Of a DNA stretch of 64,000 bases, positions 44,943 through 53,825 are shown piece after piece. The position numbers were made by a program, and so were the translations under genes. Below the pieces are notes generated by a model. It did no database searches and had not been told where the DNA came from. It worked only from the letters and a program-made list of their open reading frames with translations. Position 1 is the first letter of the stretch. Each line of letters starts with the position of its first letter. The DNA comes from JBPOFY01 sp049889815 (GTDB lineage: Bacteria > Verrucomicrobiota > Verrucomicrobiia > Opitutales > Coraliomargaritaceae): assembly GCA_049889815.1 (NCBI GenBank), contig JBMHCR010000024.1, forward strand, positions 93,522 to 157,521, given 5' to 3'.

Positions 44943-45020
44943 GTAGGGGCGCGACTTGGCGCGCCCGCCGACAGCGGACTCGGCGAAACAATACGCGGGC
45001 GCATCAAGTTGCGCCCCTAC
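44943..45020. repeat. REP-like palindrome, family A copy 2
   Basis: 25-nt arms 44943-44967 and 44996-45020 match at 22 of 25 positions and match the copy at 2411-2488. The right arm overlaps the end of the minus-strand gene at 45017: the element's first bases, GTAGGGG read on the minus strand, supply its TAG stop codon. Confidence 0.85.
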
Positions 45021-45535
45021 GATTTCAGCACCTTATCAATCTCCGAAATCGCGACTCCGAAGCGCTCGGTTTCGTTACCTGAGATTTCGACGTAGGGAAG
45101 GCTGAGTTTTTCCAAGCTTCGTTTAAAGAGCTCATGTAGTTGTGCTCTAGTCTCGGGGCTTTCGCGCTGTCCCTCGTCGGCGACCCATGGGATGTCCGGT
45201 ATGCAGAGTAGATAGAGGGTGTAATCGCGTTCGAGGAAGCGCTCATTGACCCAATCCAGTGTGACCTCGAAGTAGTGATTCGCGTAGAGAATCGAGGAGA
45301 GGATGTTGGTGTCGTGAATGATGAATCGCTTTGCCTGTTCAAGTGCTTGATCTTCGCAATTGAATTGGCCCTCTGCGATTGGTTCGAGGTCGTCCGCGGT
45401 AAGCTCTCGGTTTTTTTGGTCCACGTATTGACGCACAAACTCCGCCGTCCATGGCTCTCCGTAGTATCCTGAGAGAGCAGCTGCGAGCGTGCTTTTGCCG
45501 GTCGATTCGGCGCCAGTTAGGACGATACGTTTCAT
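45017..45535 (-). CDS. NadR-type nicotinamide riboside kinase domain protein
   Basis: P-loop kinase of the NadR C-terminal type, 172 residues. It begins MKRIVLTGAESTGKSTLAAA (Walker A) and has FVRQYVDQKNRELTADDLEP and FIIHDTNILSSILYANHYF (Walker B region), matching the nicotinamide riboside kinase domain of NadR. The NMN adenylyltransferase and DNA-binding parts of NadR are absent. The ATG overlaps the pnuC stop by 4 bp, which supports a shared job: PnuC brings in the riboside and this enzyme phosphorylates it. The stop lies inside a REP-like element. Confidence 0.85.
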   Translation of the reverse strand: MKRIVLTGAESTGKSTLAAALSGYYGEPWTAEFVRQYVDQKNRELTADDLEPIAEGQFNCEDQALEQAKRFIIHDTNILSSILYANHYFEVTLDWVNERFLERDYTLYLLCIPDIPWVADEGQRESPETRAQLHELFKRSLEKLSLPYVEISGNETERFGVAISEIDKVLKS

Positions 45536-46131
45536 GCCGAAGCCCGTATCGATTGGCGCCATTCGAACCAGCCTTTGATAGCGAGGACGATGAAGATCGT
45601 AAACAGTCCGACACTTACGTAGTAGCCTTGTGCGCCCCAAAGCCCTACGTAGATGATATCGGCGATGATCCAGCAGAGCCAATTTTCGATGTATTTTTGG
45701 CTGAGCATCCATTGTGCCGTGAATGCGCAGCAAGTCGCAAAGGCATCCAGATAGGGGAGGAAGGCTTCGGTTTTGGTGTCCAGCAGCCAACCAAGACCTG
45801 CGGCGCCGAAAATGATAAACCCTGCAGCGGCAGCTAGCTTATTTTTCGGCACATGCTGAATGCTACGCTCCGGCTTGTCTTTGGCAATTTTCCCCGTCCA
45901 GGTCAGCCAGCCGTAGATCGAGATCACGATAAACATCGCGTTCATTATTAGCGCGGCAAATAAATCGGCCTGCAGGCTCAGGTAAATGTAGGCGGCGTAG
46001 CAGCTGATAAAGAGCAGCCACGCAATGGACTTTTCCTTGATGCTTACATAGACACCTACCACGCCAGTGATGGTGCCCAGCCATTCAATCCAGCTGGTCG
46101 CGACGATCTGTGACCAAATGGTGTCTAGCAT
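45532..46131 (-). CDS. pnuC: Nicotinamide riboside transporter PnuC
   Basis: Inner-membrane facilitator for nicotinamide riboside, 199 residues from ATG 46131 with about seven hydrophobic segments. Family segments: IEWLGTITGVVGVYVSIKEK, SIYGWLTW and QKYIENWLCWIIADIIYVGL (the conserved (I/F)ENWxxW motif). An alternative TTG at 46158 would overlap the upstream gene's stop. Co-translated with the NadR-type kinase. Confidence 0.93.
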   Translation of the reverse strand: MLDTIWSQIVATSWIEWLGTITGVVGVYVSIKEKSIAWLLFISCYAAYIYLSLQADLFAALIMNAMFIVISIYGWLTWTGKIAKDKPERSIQHVPKNKLAAAAGFIIFGAAGLGWLLDTKTEAFLPYLDAFATCCAFTAQWMLSQKYIENWLCWIIADIIYVGLWGAQGYYVSVGLFTIFIVLAIKGWFEWRQSIRASA

Positions 46132-46154
46132 CGGTTGGAGGATTGCGCGCGGAC

Positions 46155-46451
46155 TCAATCCGCGTCGTAGACCTGCACCTTCGCCCAGAGGTCTTTGTTC
46201 TTTAGGAACTCTGAATGGATTGGGTCGATTTGGTAAGCGTCGTGAGCCGCCACGTCTTTGAGAATAACGGTAAGACAGTAGTCGTAGCTGTCTTCGATAA
46301 CCGGGCGCTTTTCAGTCGCTGCTGGTGTGCCGACATAAACAGTATCAGCGTGCTCAATGCCCTTCATTGTTTCCAAAGCGGCTTCGAAGGCGGTGATTTG
46401 TTCGGCGCTAAGACCGTCTTTGAGCCAGAAAAATACCGAGTGAACTAACAT
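46155..46451 (-). CDS. Dabb-family alpha/beta-barrel protein
   Basis: 98 residues of the stress-responsive A/B barrel (Dabb) family. Begins MLVHSVFFWLKDGLSAEQI, the conserved HxVxFxL strand, and ends with HSEFLKNKDLWAKVQVYD. Dabb proteins are dimeric ferredoxin-like folds with varied or unknown roles. It lies 17 bp after thrH and 23 bp before pnuC. Confidence 0.85.
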   Translation of the reverse strand: MLVHSVFFWLKDGLSAEQITAFEAALETMKGIEHADTVYVGTPAATEKRPVIEDSYDYCLTVILKDVAAHDAYQIDPIHSEFLKNKDLWAKVQVYDAD

Positions 46452-46468
46452 GAGTAGTAATGTTTAAA

Positions 46469-47068
46469 TTAGAGAACGTTTTCTATAACTGCGCGCAGCT
46501 CCTCGTGAGATGTGGCGACGGATAGATCGGGGCGCTCGTCGATGAGGCGTTGTGGTGGGCAGAACAGGCACTTGTTGTCTGCGGTGTCGATCATGCTCAA
46601 GTCGTTGTAAGAGTCACCCGCTGCAAAGGTATCGAAGTTGAGTGCCTTAAAGGCTTCGACTGCCTTGCGCTTGTGGTCGGGCATGCGGAGTTTGTAGTCT
46701 GCGATGTGACCGGTCTCATCGATGACGAGGTCGTGGCAGAACAGGGTCGGGTAGGCGAGCTTTGCCATGAGCGGGCCTGCGAACTGGGTGAAGGTATCTG
46801 ATAGAATGACTAAGCGGGTCCGCGACGTTACCCATGCGACAAATTCTTTAGCGCCGGGAAGTGGATCGAGTGTCCCGATCACCTCCTCAATGTCGGAAAG
46901 TTTAAAGCCTTCCTCGTCCAGAATGTCCAAGCGGTAGCGCATGAGTGTATTGTAGCAGGGTTCGTCGCGGGTCGTGCGCTTGAGTGCCTCGATTCCGGTC
47001 TTTTCGGCGAAGGCAATCCAGATTTCGGGGATGAGCACACCCTCAAGGTCAAGACATACAATATTCAT
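46469..47068 (-). CDS. thrH: ThrH-type phosphoserine phosphatase / homoserine phosphotransferase
   Basis: HAD-superfamily enzyme that in Pseudomonas removes phosphate from phosphoserine and can pass it to homoserine. 199 residues. HAD motif I is CLDLEGVLIPEIW (DxEG as in ThrH rather than the DxDG of SerB), motif II is VILSDTFTQF, and motif IV is AAGDSYNDLSMID. The length and DLEG motif favour ThrH. Confidence 0.9.
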   Translation of the reverse strand: MNIVCLDLEGVLIPEIWIAFAEKTGIEALKRTTRDEPCYNTLMRYRLDILDEEGFKLSDIEEVIGTLDPLPGAKEFVAWVTSRTRLVILSDTFTQFAGPLMAKLAYPTLFCHDLVIDETGHIADYKLRMPDHKRKAVEAFKALNFDTFAAGDSYNDLSMIDTADNKCLFCPPQRLIDERPDLSVATSHEELRAVIENVL

Positions 47069-47118
47069 GTGTTCTAGACCGCGAGAATCAGAGACGGAGT
47101 CAATCTCAATTGGTGGGT

Positions 47119-47184
47119 CTTACTCGTACTCTTAATTGTCAATGCCTACACTAAGAGGATTAAGAGAAATATTAGGATTAAGAC
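47119..47184. repeat. Inverted GGATTAAGAG-type repeat tract
   Basis: CTTACTCGTACTCTTAATTG (47119-47138) faces GAGGATTAAGAG and TTAGGATTAAGAC (47156-47184), opposite copies of a purine-rich short repeat. A similar inverted tract is at 61767-61836. It fills the gap between thrH and the DUF4136 gene. Confidence 0.55.
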
Positions 47185-47185
47185 G

Positions 47186-47764
47186 CTACTTGTCCTCCAT
47201 TGCACTCGGAGGGAACTCTGCGAGGATAGCGCCCACTATTTCCTGGACCTCTGTTTTGCCCGGTGCACTCCAACCTAAGCGCTGAGTGTAAGCGCCTCGC
47301 CAGACCAGATCTTTGGTTTTCTCATCGATGATATCGATGATGAACGTGCCTTCTTCGTATTGATCGATGTCGATCCGTGAATAGCCGCCGTGGCCCATGT
47401 ACGGATAGCGGCGAAAAACCGATGGTCCCGCGCCGAGGTCGTTGATTTCGGTCTTGGTCTTGGTGACGGTGTTGAAGATCACCCGGAAGTCATGCTTACC
47501 GCAGTTTTGTTGGAAACCTTTTGCGAGAAGATCACGACTGATCGCGCGTTCGATACGGCGATCCACGATCGGGCTGAGAACTACATCTTGATAGCTGCTG
47601 CGCTCTTCTCGAGAGTCGATAATGAAGCACTCGTACATTCCGATTTTTGCGATGGCAGTACGGTCATAGTCGACAGCCGTGCGCGTCGCGCAGCCGTTGA
47701 TCAGGAGCAGGGCACTTGCTGCTACTGGTGTAAGCAAAAGGCGCATAATCATCCGTAGCATCAT
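47186..47764 (-). CDS. DUF4136-type lipoprotein
   Basis: 192 residues with a lipoprotein signal (LLLTPVAASALLLINGC, lipobox Cys near residue 25). The body has strands typical of DUF4136 (FRVIFNTVTKTKTEIND, GTFIIDIIDEKTKDLVWRGA, EVQEIVGAILAEFPP). It is likely attached to a membrane facing the periplasm. Function unknown. Confidence 0.8.
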   Translation of the reverse strand: MMLRMIMRLLLTPVAASALLLINGCATRTAVDYDRTAIAKIGMYECFIIDSREERSSYQDVVLSPIVDRRIERAISRDLLAKGFQQNCGKHDFRVIFNTVTKTKTEINDLGAGPSVFRRYPYMGHGGYSRIDIDQYEEGTFIIDIIDEKTKDLVWRGAYTQRLGWSAPGKTEVQEIVGAILAEFPPSAMEDK

Positions 47765-47800
47765 GCGCCTTTGTTTAGAAAATGCAATTGCGGGAGCGGC

Positions 47801-48142
47801 CTAGAACGGTGGTTCTTCGTCGAGGACTTCATCGCTCGGATCGAATGGGGGTGGCTCGTCATCGTTGTGCGGTGCCGCAGCGCCACTTTCGACTTTCCAT
47901 GCGTTCAAGTTCACAAAATAGCGTCCCTGGTATTCGCGTCCACGTAGGTCAAAGGAGACTTTTACCTGATCGCCTTTGTTGAGCTTATTGACCATTTCAA
48001 CCTTCTCCTTAACACATTGAAGGCAAATGTCTTGTGGGTATTTTTCGGCGCCAGTGGTGACAACGAATTCGCGAACATTGAAGCCACTGCCGAAGGTTTT
48101 TTCTTCGAAAATCTCTTTTACCGTTCCATTTAGTTCATACAT
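47801..48142 (-). CDS. DUF3127 OB-fold-like protein
   Basis: 113 residues. Begins MYELNGTVKEIFEEKTFGSG and continues FVVTTGAEKYPQDICLQCVK and VKVSFDLRGREYQGRYFVNL, the DUF3127 pattern that resembles single-stranded-DNA-binding OB folds. The tail is acidic and Pro-rich (DDEPPPFDPSDEVLDEEPPF), like the C-terminal tails of SSB proteins. A nucleic-acid-binding role is inferred. Confidence 0.85.
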   Translation of the reverse strand: MYELNGTVKEIFEEKTFGSGFNVREFVVTTGAEKYPQDICLQCVKEKVEMVNKLNKGDQVKVSFDLRGREYQGRYFVNLNAWKVESGAAAPHNDDEPPPFDPSDEVLDEEPPF

Positions 48143-48238
48143 CCCTCAAGTCAATAAGTAGCGTGTGTCAGAAGCAAAACATTTTTCCGTAGATTAGCGA
48201 TTTCTGCCGTCGGAGGAGACTTCGACGCAGCTGGTCGC

Positions 48239-48844
48239 CTATCCCGGAAAGCTGTTTCGGAAAACGACTTCGTCGAAATCCAGCTGGCCACCTCGTGTAC
48301 CGGCATCTTTGAGCGCCTTGCCGATGGTGATCATCATACCGATAACGTGATCCTGCGGAAGTTCGATGATTTCGCCGACCGTTTCCGGGTCAAAGCCGAT
48401 CATTGGGCAGGAGTCATAGCCCATGGATTTTGCAGCAAGCATGATGGTTTGTGCTGCGATACCAACCGAGCGCATAGCTTCGTCGCGCTGGAGCTCTGGC
48501 TTGTCCTTGTAAAAGGGTTCGATCATCGGCACCAACATATCTTGCACCGGTTGTGGGGCATTCGCCCAGTAGCGCTCGCCACCTTCGTGGGCCTTTAGAT
48601 TGGCGCATAGGAGTAGTGTGATGGATGCCTCGCTAACCTGGGCTTGGTTCCAAGCGGCTGCGCGGATTGCTTCCTTCTTCTTTTGATCGGTCACAACCAC
48701 AAAACGCCAGTTCTGCATGTTAAATGACGTTGGCGAGAGCAGCGTGAGTTCGAGGAGTGCTTGAATCTCCTCTTCCGCCATTTTGTGTTCAGGGTCGTAG
48801 TGCTTAACTGAGCGGCGTTGTTGAATTGCAGTTGTTGTATCCAT
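48239..48844 (-). CDS. Nitroreductase-family flavoprotein
   Basis: FMN-dependent NAD(P)H oxidoreductase, 201 residues. Begins MDTTTAIQQRRSVKHYDPEH, with the FMN-binding RRSVKHYD motif. NMQNWRFVVVTDQKKKEAI and GIAAQTIMLAAKSMGYDSCP follow as in the family. ATG 48844 or 48853 are equivalent candidates; the frame upstream to 48922 overlaps the divergent start region. Substrate unknown. It is divergent from the photolyase operon with about 98 bp between. Confidence 0.88.
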   Translation of the reverse strand: MDTTTAIQQRRSVKHYDPEHKMAEEEIQALLELTLLSPTSFNMQNWRFVVVTDQKKKEAIRAAAWNQAQVSEASITLLLCANLKAHEGGERYWANAPQPVQDMLVPMIEPFYKDKPELQRDEAMRSVGIAAQTIMLAAKSMGYDSCPMIGFDPETVGEIIELPQDHVIGMMITIGKALKDAGTRGGQLDFDEVVFRNSFPG

Positions 48845-48942
48845 AAAGGGCATCTTGAGGGGTTTTCGACGGCAAGCAAGCGACCAAGGGCTTTTCCTTT
48901 GTAAGCTTTCGTGAGTTGGCACGGTCTATTCAATCAAATTCC

Positions 48943-50376
48943 ATGCCCGATCTTACTCCAACGATCCTTTGGTTTCGAAAAGACCTACGCTTGAGCGACA
49001 ACTCCGCCTTGGCTGCTGCTGTCGCTGTAGGTGGTCCGATCATACCCGTTTTCATTTGGTCGCCGGACGAGGCGGGCAGTTGGGCTCCTGGAGCCGCCTC
49101 AAAGTGGTGGTTACATTACGGGCTGAAGAGTTTGAACGATCGGTTTGCCAAAATTGGCGGTGAATTGATTTTACGGCGCGGCGCGAGCTTGGATGTACTA
49201 CAAGGGTTGATTGAAGAATCTGGCGCAACACGCGTTTTCTGGAACCGGCGCTATGAGGCGCCCTTGCGTGACGTCGATGCAAACGTTAAGCGTTCACTAC
49301 GTGAGCAGGGAGTAGGAGTGGAGAGTTTTAATAGCAGCTTGTTGAATGAACCCCACACTGTGAGCACGGGTAGCGGCCAGCCCTACAAAGTCTACACGCC
49401 GTATTGGAAAAAGGTAAATGGTAGAGCCGTCGATGAGCCAGTTGCCATTGACTATGCTTCGATTCACTTTCCAGAGGAGACGCCCATGTCGCAGCGATTG
49501 GAGGATTGGAAACTTTTGCCATCCATATCTTGGGACACCAGATTCTATGACTCATGGGACGTATCCGAGTCGGCTGCAATAAAACGCCTAGAGCAATTCG
49601 TGAACAAGGGAGTCGCCACGTATGCGGATGATCGAGATCGACCCGATTTTGACGGCACATCAACGCTCTCGCCCTATCTGCAGTGGGGTCAGATCGGCCC
49701 GCGGCAAATTGTGGCGAAGCTGAAACAGAAATGCGATTTAAGTCTGGAGGGGCCGCACACGTTCTTGAAAGAAGTGTATTGGCGCGAGTTTGCCTATAAT
49801 GTGTTGTATCATTTTCCGAAAACGCCGGACGAGCCCTTGCGTTTGGAATACAAGGACTTCCCCTGGGAGCGTGATTTGGATGTGCTCCACGCGTGGCAAA
49901 AGGGGCGGACAGGGTATCCTATTGTTGATGCAGGTATGCGGCAGTTGTGGCAGACTGGGTGGATGCACAATCGCGTGCGGATGATAGTTTCCTCTTTGCT
50001 GGTAAAGCATTTGTTGCAGGGGTGGCACGATGGCGCGAAGTGGTTTTGGGAGACCCTAGTCGATGCAGACCTAGCAAGTAATACACTTGGGTGGCAGTGG
50101 AGTGGAGGCTGCGGTGCCGATGCGGCCCCGTATTTTCGAATTTTCAATCCGATCATTCAGGGTGCGAAGTTTGATCCAGACGGAGATTATGTAAAAAAAT
50201 TTGTGCCTGAGTTGAGTAAGGTGCCTCCGAAGTATATTCATTCACCTTGGGAGGCTCCCGATGGTGTTCTTGAATATGCAGGCATCGTGATAGGAAAAGA
50301 TTACCCGGCGCCAATTATTGAGCACAAAAAAGGTCGCGATCGTGCCCTGGCAGCGCTCGCAGAGTTCAAAAAATGA
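48943..50376 (+). CDS. phrB: Deoxyribodipyrimidine photolyase (CPD class I)
   Basis: Blue-light flavoenzyme that splits cyclobutane pyrimidine dimers. 477 residues from ATG 48943. N-terminal antenna domain: ILWFRKDLRLSDNSALAAA. FAD domain: VYWREFAYNVLYHFP, TGYPIVDAGMRQLWQTGWMH, ASNTLGWQWSGGCGADAAPY and FRIFNPIIQG. Such repair needs reduced FAD and light. First of four genes with 4-5 bp overlaps or gaps. Confidence 0.95.
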   Translation: MPDLTPTILWFRKDLRLSDNSALAAAVAVGGPIIPVFIWSPDEAGSWAPGAASKWWLHYGLKSLNDRFAKIGGELILRRGASLDVLQGLIEESGATRVFWNRRYEAPLRDVDANVKRSLREQGVGVESFNSSLLNEPHTVSTGSGQPYKVYTPYWKKVNGRAVDEPVAIDYASIHFPEETPMSQRLEDWKLLPSISWDTRFYDSWDVSESAAIKRLEQFVNKGVATYADDRDRPDFDGTSTLSPYLQWGQIGPRQIVAKLKQKCDLSLEGPHTFLKEVYWREFAYNVLYHFPKTPDEPLRLEYKDFPWERDLDVLHAWQKGRTGYPIVDAGMRQLWQTGWMHNRVRMIVSSLLVKHLLQGWHDGAKWFWETLVDADLASNTLGWQWSGGCGADAAPYFRIFNPIIQGAKFDPDGDYVKKFVPELSKVPPKYIHSPWEAPDGVLEYAGIVIGKDYPAPIIEHKKGRDRALAALAEFKK

Positions 50377-51935
50377 GTGTGCGCCATTTAGTTCTGGTTC
50401 TTGGAGATCAGTTGAACCGAGATGCATCTGCTTTTGATGGCTTCGATCTGAAGCAGGACTCCGTGTGGATGGCGGAGGTTGAAGAGGAGTCGACGCATGT
50501 GTGGTCTCACAAGCAACGGATCGTTCTATTTTTATCGGCTATGCGTCACTTCAGGGACGCTCTGATTGGCGAGGGTGTTCCCATTGCTTATACTCAGTTG
50601 GGAAAAGATGGGCGCTCGGGTTCATTTGCGGATCAGCTCGGTGTTGATTTAGCTCAGCACCAACCAGAGCGCGTCGTTTTGACCCGACCTGGTGATTGGA
50701 GAGTCTTGCAGCAAATTGAAACTGCCTGCAAGGCGGCTTCTGTTGAGCTAGAGGTCCGTGAGGATCGACATTTTTATACTACGGTTGATGATTTCGAGCA
50801 ACATGCTAAGGGGCGCAAGAGTCTGCGAATGGAGTTTTTCTATCGCGAACTTCGCAAGCGTTTCAACGTTTTGATGGATGGAGGCAAACCAGTTGGAGGC
50901 GACTGGAACTACGACAAGGAGAACCGTGGTAGCTTTGGCAAGGCCGGGCCGGAGGACTCAAATCAAGGTCCTGGTTTCCGACCGGATGCGGTCACTCAAG
51001 AAGTCATCGAGTTGGTGGAAAAGTGTTTTCCGAAACACCCGGGATCCACGAACAGCTTTACCTGGGCGGTGACGCCATCTGAGGCCCGAGTCGCGCTGAA
51101 TGCGTTTATTGAACACCGCTTGCCGCTCTTCGGAAAGTATCAGGATGCGATGTGGCGGCATGAGCCCTGGTTGTATCATTCTTTGCTCAGCACCTCTTTG
51201 AATTTAAAGTTGCTGGACCCGCGTGAGGTCGTGCAGGCCGCCGAGAAGGCTTATCGAGATGGCGCAGCCCCGCTTGCTGCGGTGGAGGGTTTTATCCGGC
51301 AAATCCTCGGGTGGCGCGAGTATGTAAGAGGGATTTATTGGATGCACATGCCCGAGTATCTTGAGCGAAACGCGATGGCAGCTAGCGAGCGCTTACCCGA
51401 GTTTTTTTGGACGGGTGAAACAGATCTTGAATGTCTAAGGCAGTCGATTGGTCAGACCCTCGAGCATGGCTACGCGCATCATATTCAACGACTGATGGTT
51501 ACTGGTTTGTATACCTTGCTTTTGGGTGTCGACCCCCAGTCGGTCCATGAGTGGTATCTTGCGGTTTATGTTGATGCGGTGGAATGGGTAGAGCTCCCGA
51601 ACACGCTTGGGATGTCGCAATATGGTGATGGTGGTTTAATGGCTTCGAAGCCCTATATCGCGACCGGCAGCTATATCAACAAGATGAGCAACTACTGCAA
51701 AAGCTGCCCTAAGAACCCTAAAGAAAAGACGGGGGACAATGCATGCCCGTTCACGACGCTCTACTGGGACTATTTGATTCGGCATGAAGAAAAGCTAAGA
51801 GGTAATAACCGCATGTCGCTCCAGGTTCGCAATCTGGATCGATTGGAAATAGCCGAGCGAGATACAATCAGAAAAGCGGCGTCTGCAATTCGCGAAAATC
51901 CATCGGTGTGTTTTAGTGGGTCTAGTTTTTTATGA
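50373..51935 (+). CDS. FeS-BCP-type cryptochrome/(6-4) photolyase
   Basis: Member of the iron-sulfur bacterial cryptochrome/photolyase family, some of which repair (6-4) photoproducts. 520 residues. Begins VRHLVLVLGDQLNRD, with FAD-domain segments ILGWREYVRGIYW and YMHMPEYL-like sequence. The 4Fe-4S ligands are visible as Cys442 and Cys445 (NYCKSCPKN) and Cys458 (DNACPF), with Cys354 (LECLRQS) as likely fourth. The ATG overlaps the phrB stop by 4 bp. Confidence 0.93.
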   Translation: MSVRHLVLVLGDQLNRDASAFDGFDLKQDSVWMAEVEEESTHVWSHKQRIVLFLSAMRHFRDALIGEGVPIAYTQLGKDGRSGSFADQLGVDLAQHQPERVVLTRPGDWRVLQQIETACKAASVELEVREDRHFYTTVDDFEQHAKGRKSLRMEFFYRELRKRFNVLMDGGKPVGGDWNYDKENRGSFGKAGPEDSNQGPGFRPDAVTQEVIELVEKCFPKHPGSTNSFTWAVTPSEARVALNAFIEHRLPLFGKYQDAMWRHEPWLYHSLLSTSLNLKLLDPREVVQAAEKAYRDGAAPLAAVEGFIRQILGWREYVRGIYWMHMPEYLERNAMAASERLPEFFWTGETDLECLRQSIGQTLEHGYAHHIQRLMVTGLYTLLLGVDPQSVHEWYLAVYVDAVEWVELPNTLGMSQYGDGGLMASKPYIATGSYINKMSNYCKSCPKNPKEKTGDNACPFTTLYWDYLIRHEEKLRGNNRMSLQVRNLDRLEIAERDTIRKAASAIRENPSVCFSGSSFL

Positions 51936-52828
51936 GTGAATCGTTAACAGTTCTCGTCACGGGTGCGACCGGCTTGGTTGGGCGACCCCTTTGCAAAGCT
52001 CTCACGAAGCGAGGTCACAGCGTGCGCACTTTATCGCGTGGTAACAATGCAGACTTCATCTGGGATGTTGAATGCGGAAAAATGGACGCGGCCGCGCTGA
52101 ATGGTGTCGATGTAGTCGTGCACTTGGCGGGTGAATCGGTTGCTCAAAAGTGGACTGATATTGCGAAGCAACGAATTTTGCGCAGTCGTGTAGATAGCAC
52201 TGAGCTATTGGTAACGGAGCTGTTGAAGCTGGAGAAAATACCCGCTTTCATTTCTGCCTCCGGAATTAGTTACTATGGAGTGGAGCGCGATTCACCAGTT
52301 GATGAGTCTGCGGACAGCGGTGGTGGTTTCCTTGCTGAAGTCACGCGACAGTGGGAGGCTGCTGCTCAGCCTCTGTTGGCCTCGGGAGGCCGAGTAGCAT
52401 TTCTGCGGACTGGGATTGTGCTGGATCGTGCGGGTGGTGCCTTGGCCAAGATGCTGACGCCTTTTAAGTTTTGCGTTGGAGGCCGCATTGGCAGCGGCAA
52501 GCAGCATATGAGCTGGCTCAGCCTGCCGGATCTAGTCGCTATGTATGTGTTTGCAGTCGAGAATGGTGAAGTTGCCGGGCCGATCAATGCGGTGGCTCCC
52601 GAGGCTGTATCGAACATAGCCTTCACTAAAACACTCGGCTTTGTGATTGGTCGTCCGACGATTTTTCCGATGCCGGCAGCAGTCGTTACCACCTTGTTTG
52701 GTGAAATGGGTAAGGAAACGGTCCTCAGTGATTTAGCGGTTGTCCCGCAGCGATTGAAGGAACTCGGCTTTCAATGGCAGCAGCCAGAGCTGGAAGATGC
52801 TCTGAGAAAAACCATCTACGATCTGTGA
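51932..52828 (+). CDS. TIGR01777-type NAD-dependent epimerase/dehydratase
   Basis: Short-chain dehydrogenase-like protein of the SDR39U1/TIGR01777 family, 298 residues. Begins TVLVTGATGLVGRPLCKAL (Rossmann GxxGxxG). Later SASGISYYGVERDSP, LRTGIVLDRAGGALAKM and NAVAPEAVSNIAFTKTLG match the family. Exact reaction unknown. The ATG overlaps the previous stop by 4 bp. Genes of this family often stand in light-response clusters. Confidence 0.9.
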   Translation: MSESLTVLVTGATGLVGRPLCKALTKRGHSVRTLSRGNNADFIWDVECGKMDAAALNGVDVVVHLAGESVAQKWTDIAKQRILRSRVDSTELLVTELLKLEKIPAFISASGISYYGVERDSPVDESADSGGGFLAEVTRQWEAAAQPLLASGGRVAFLRTGIVLDRAGGALAKMLTPFKFCVGGRIGSGKQHMSWLSLPDLVAMYVFAVENGEVAGPINAVAPEAVSNIAFTKTLGFVIGRPTIFPMPAAVVTTLFGEMGKETVLSDLAVVPQRLKELGFQWQQPELEDALRKTIYDL

Positions 52829-52832
52829 GTGT

Positions 52833-53825
52833 ATGGGTTCAAAACAAACAGATGTATTGATTGTCGGAGCCGGAATATCGGGGATGCTGTGTGCGACAGA
52901 GCTGTCTGCTTCGGGCAAGTCAGTTTCCGTGATCGACAAGGGCCGAACCGTAGGCGGACGCATGGCCACGCGCCAGGTCGAAAACGCACAGCTCGATCAC
53001 GGCGCCCAATTCTTCACAGTCAGAGATGCGCGACTTCAAGCATATGTGAATGGATGGATGGAGGCAGGTGTTGTTCGCGAGTGGTTTCGGCATAGTCCTG
53101 AAGATACGAATCCAGACGGCTATCCCCGCTACTGTGGGGTCGATGGGATGACCGCGGTTTGCAGGTATTTAGCCAAGGAGATAAAAGTGCACTCTTCTCA
53201 GCAGGCGGTGGAGCTGTATCGCGACCTGGATGCTTGGGTTTTGAGAACTCAATCGGGAGCGCAGTATTCTGCGAAGGAGCTAGTGCTAACCGCACCTTTA
53301 CCGCAGTCTTTGCTGCTTTTGGACACAACGGGATTGGACTATGCTGGGGATGAGTTGGCAAAGTTACGAGCGGTTCGTTATCAAAAGGGCCTAGCTGCCA
53401 TGGTGCTCTTGAGTGGCCCGAGTGGGCTGCCCGAGCCTGGTGGGATGAAGTTACAGGAGGCCCCGCTCGCATGGATCGCAGATAATCATATGAAGGGTAT
53501 TTCCGAACATGTCTCAGCGGTTACAATACATGCGGATGCAGAGTTTTCCGCCTTGCATTGGCGTTCGCCTGATAGCGTCAGGGGGCGCCTGATGCTCGAT
53601 GCTGCACGACCCTATTTGCGGTCTCCGATCTTGCAATACAGGTGCCATCGGTGGGGGTTTACTTCGCCGATCAATCCCTTGCAGCAGTCGTGTTTCCGTA
53701 ATGACGGGCTTGGTCTCACGCTTGCGGGCGACGCTTTTGGAGGTCCGCGGGTTGAAGGTTCAGCTCTTTCAGGTATCGAGGCAGCGCAGTCGATCTTTAG
53801 TCGGGTGGTGGTTGAGTCGGTTTGA
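52833..53825 (+). CDS. FAD-dependent renalase-like amine oxidase
   Basis: 330 residues. FAD-binding Rossmann VLIVGAGISGMLCATELSAS, then GRTVGGRMATRQVENAQLDH and HGAQFFTVRD, which together mark renalase-like NAD(P)/FAD oxidoreductases. The C-terminal FAD motif is LTLAGDAFGGPRVEGSALSG. It starts 4 bp after the epimerase. The 3' end overlaps the convergent BASS transporter gene by 29 bp, so both C-termini share DNA. Confidence 0.88.
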   Translation: MGSKQTDVLIVGAGISGMLCATELSASGKSVSVIDKGRTVGGRMATRQVENAQLDHGAQFFTVRDARLQAYVNGWMEAGVVREWFRHSPEDTNPDGYPRYCGVDGMTAVCRYLAKEIKVHSSQQAVELYRDLDAWVLRTQSGAQYSAKELVLTAPLPQSLLLLDTTGLDYAGDELAKLRAVRYQKGLAAMVLLSGPSGLPEPGGMKLQEAPLAWIADNHMKGISEHVSAVTIHADAEFSALHWRSPDSVRGRLMLDAARPYLRSPILQYRCHRWGFTSPINPLQQSCFRNDGLGLTLAGDAFGGPRVEGSALSGIEAAQSIFSRVVVESV

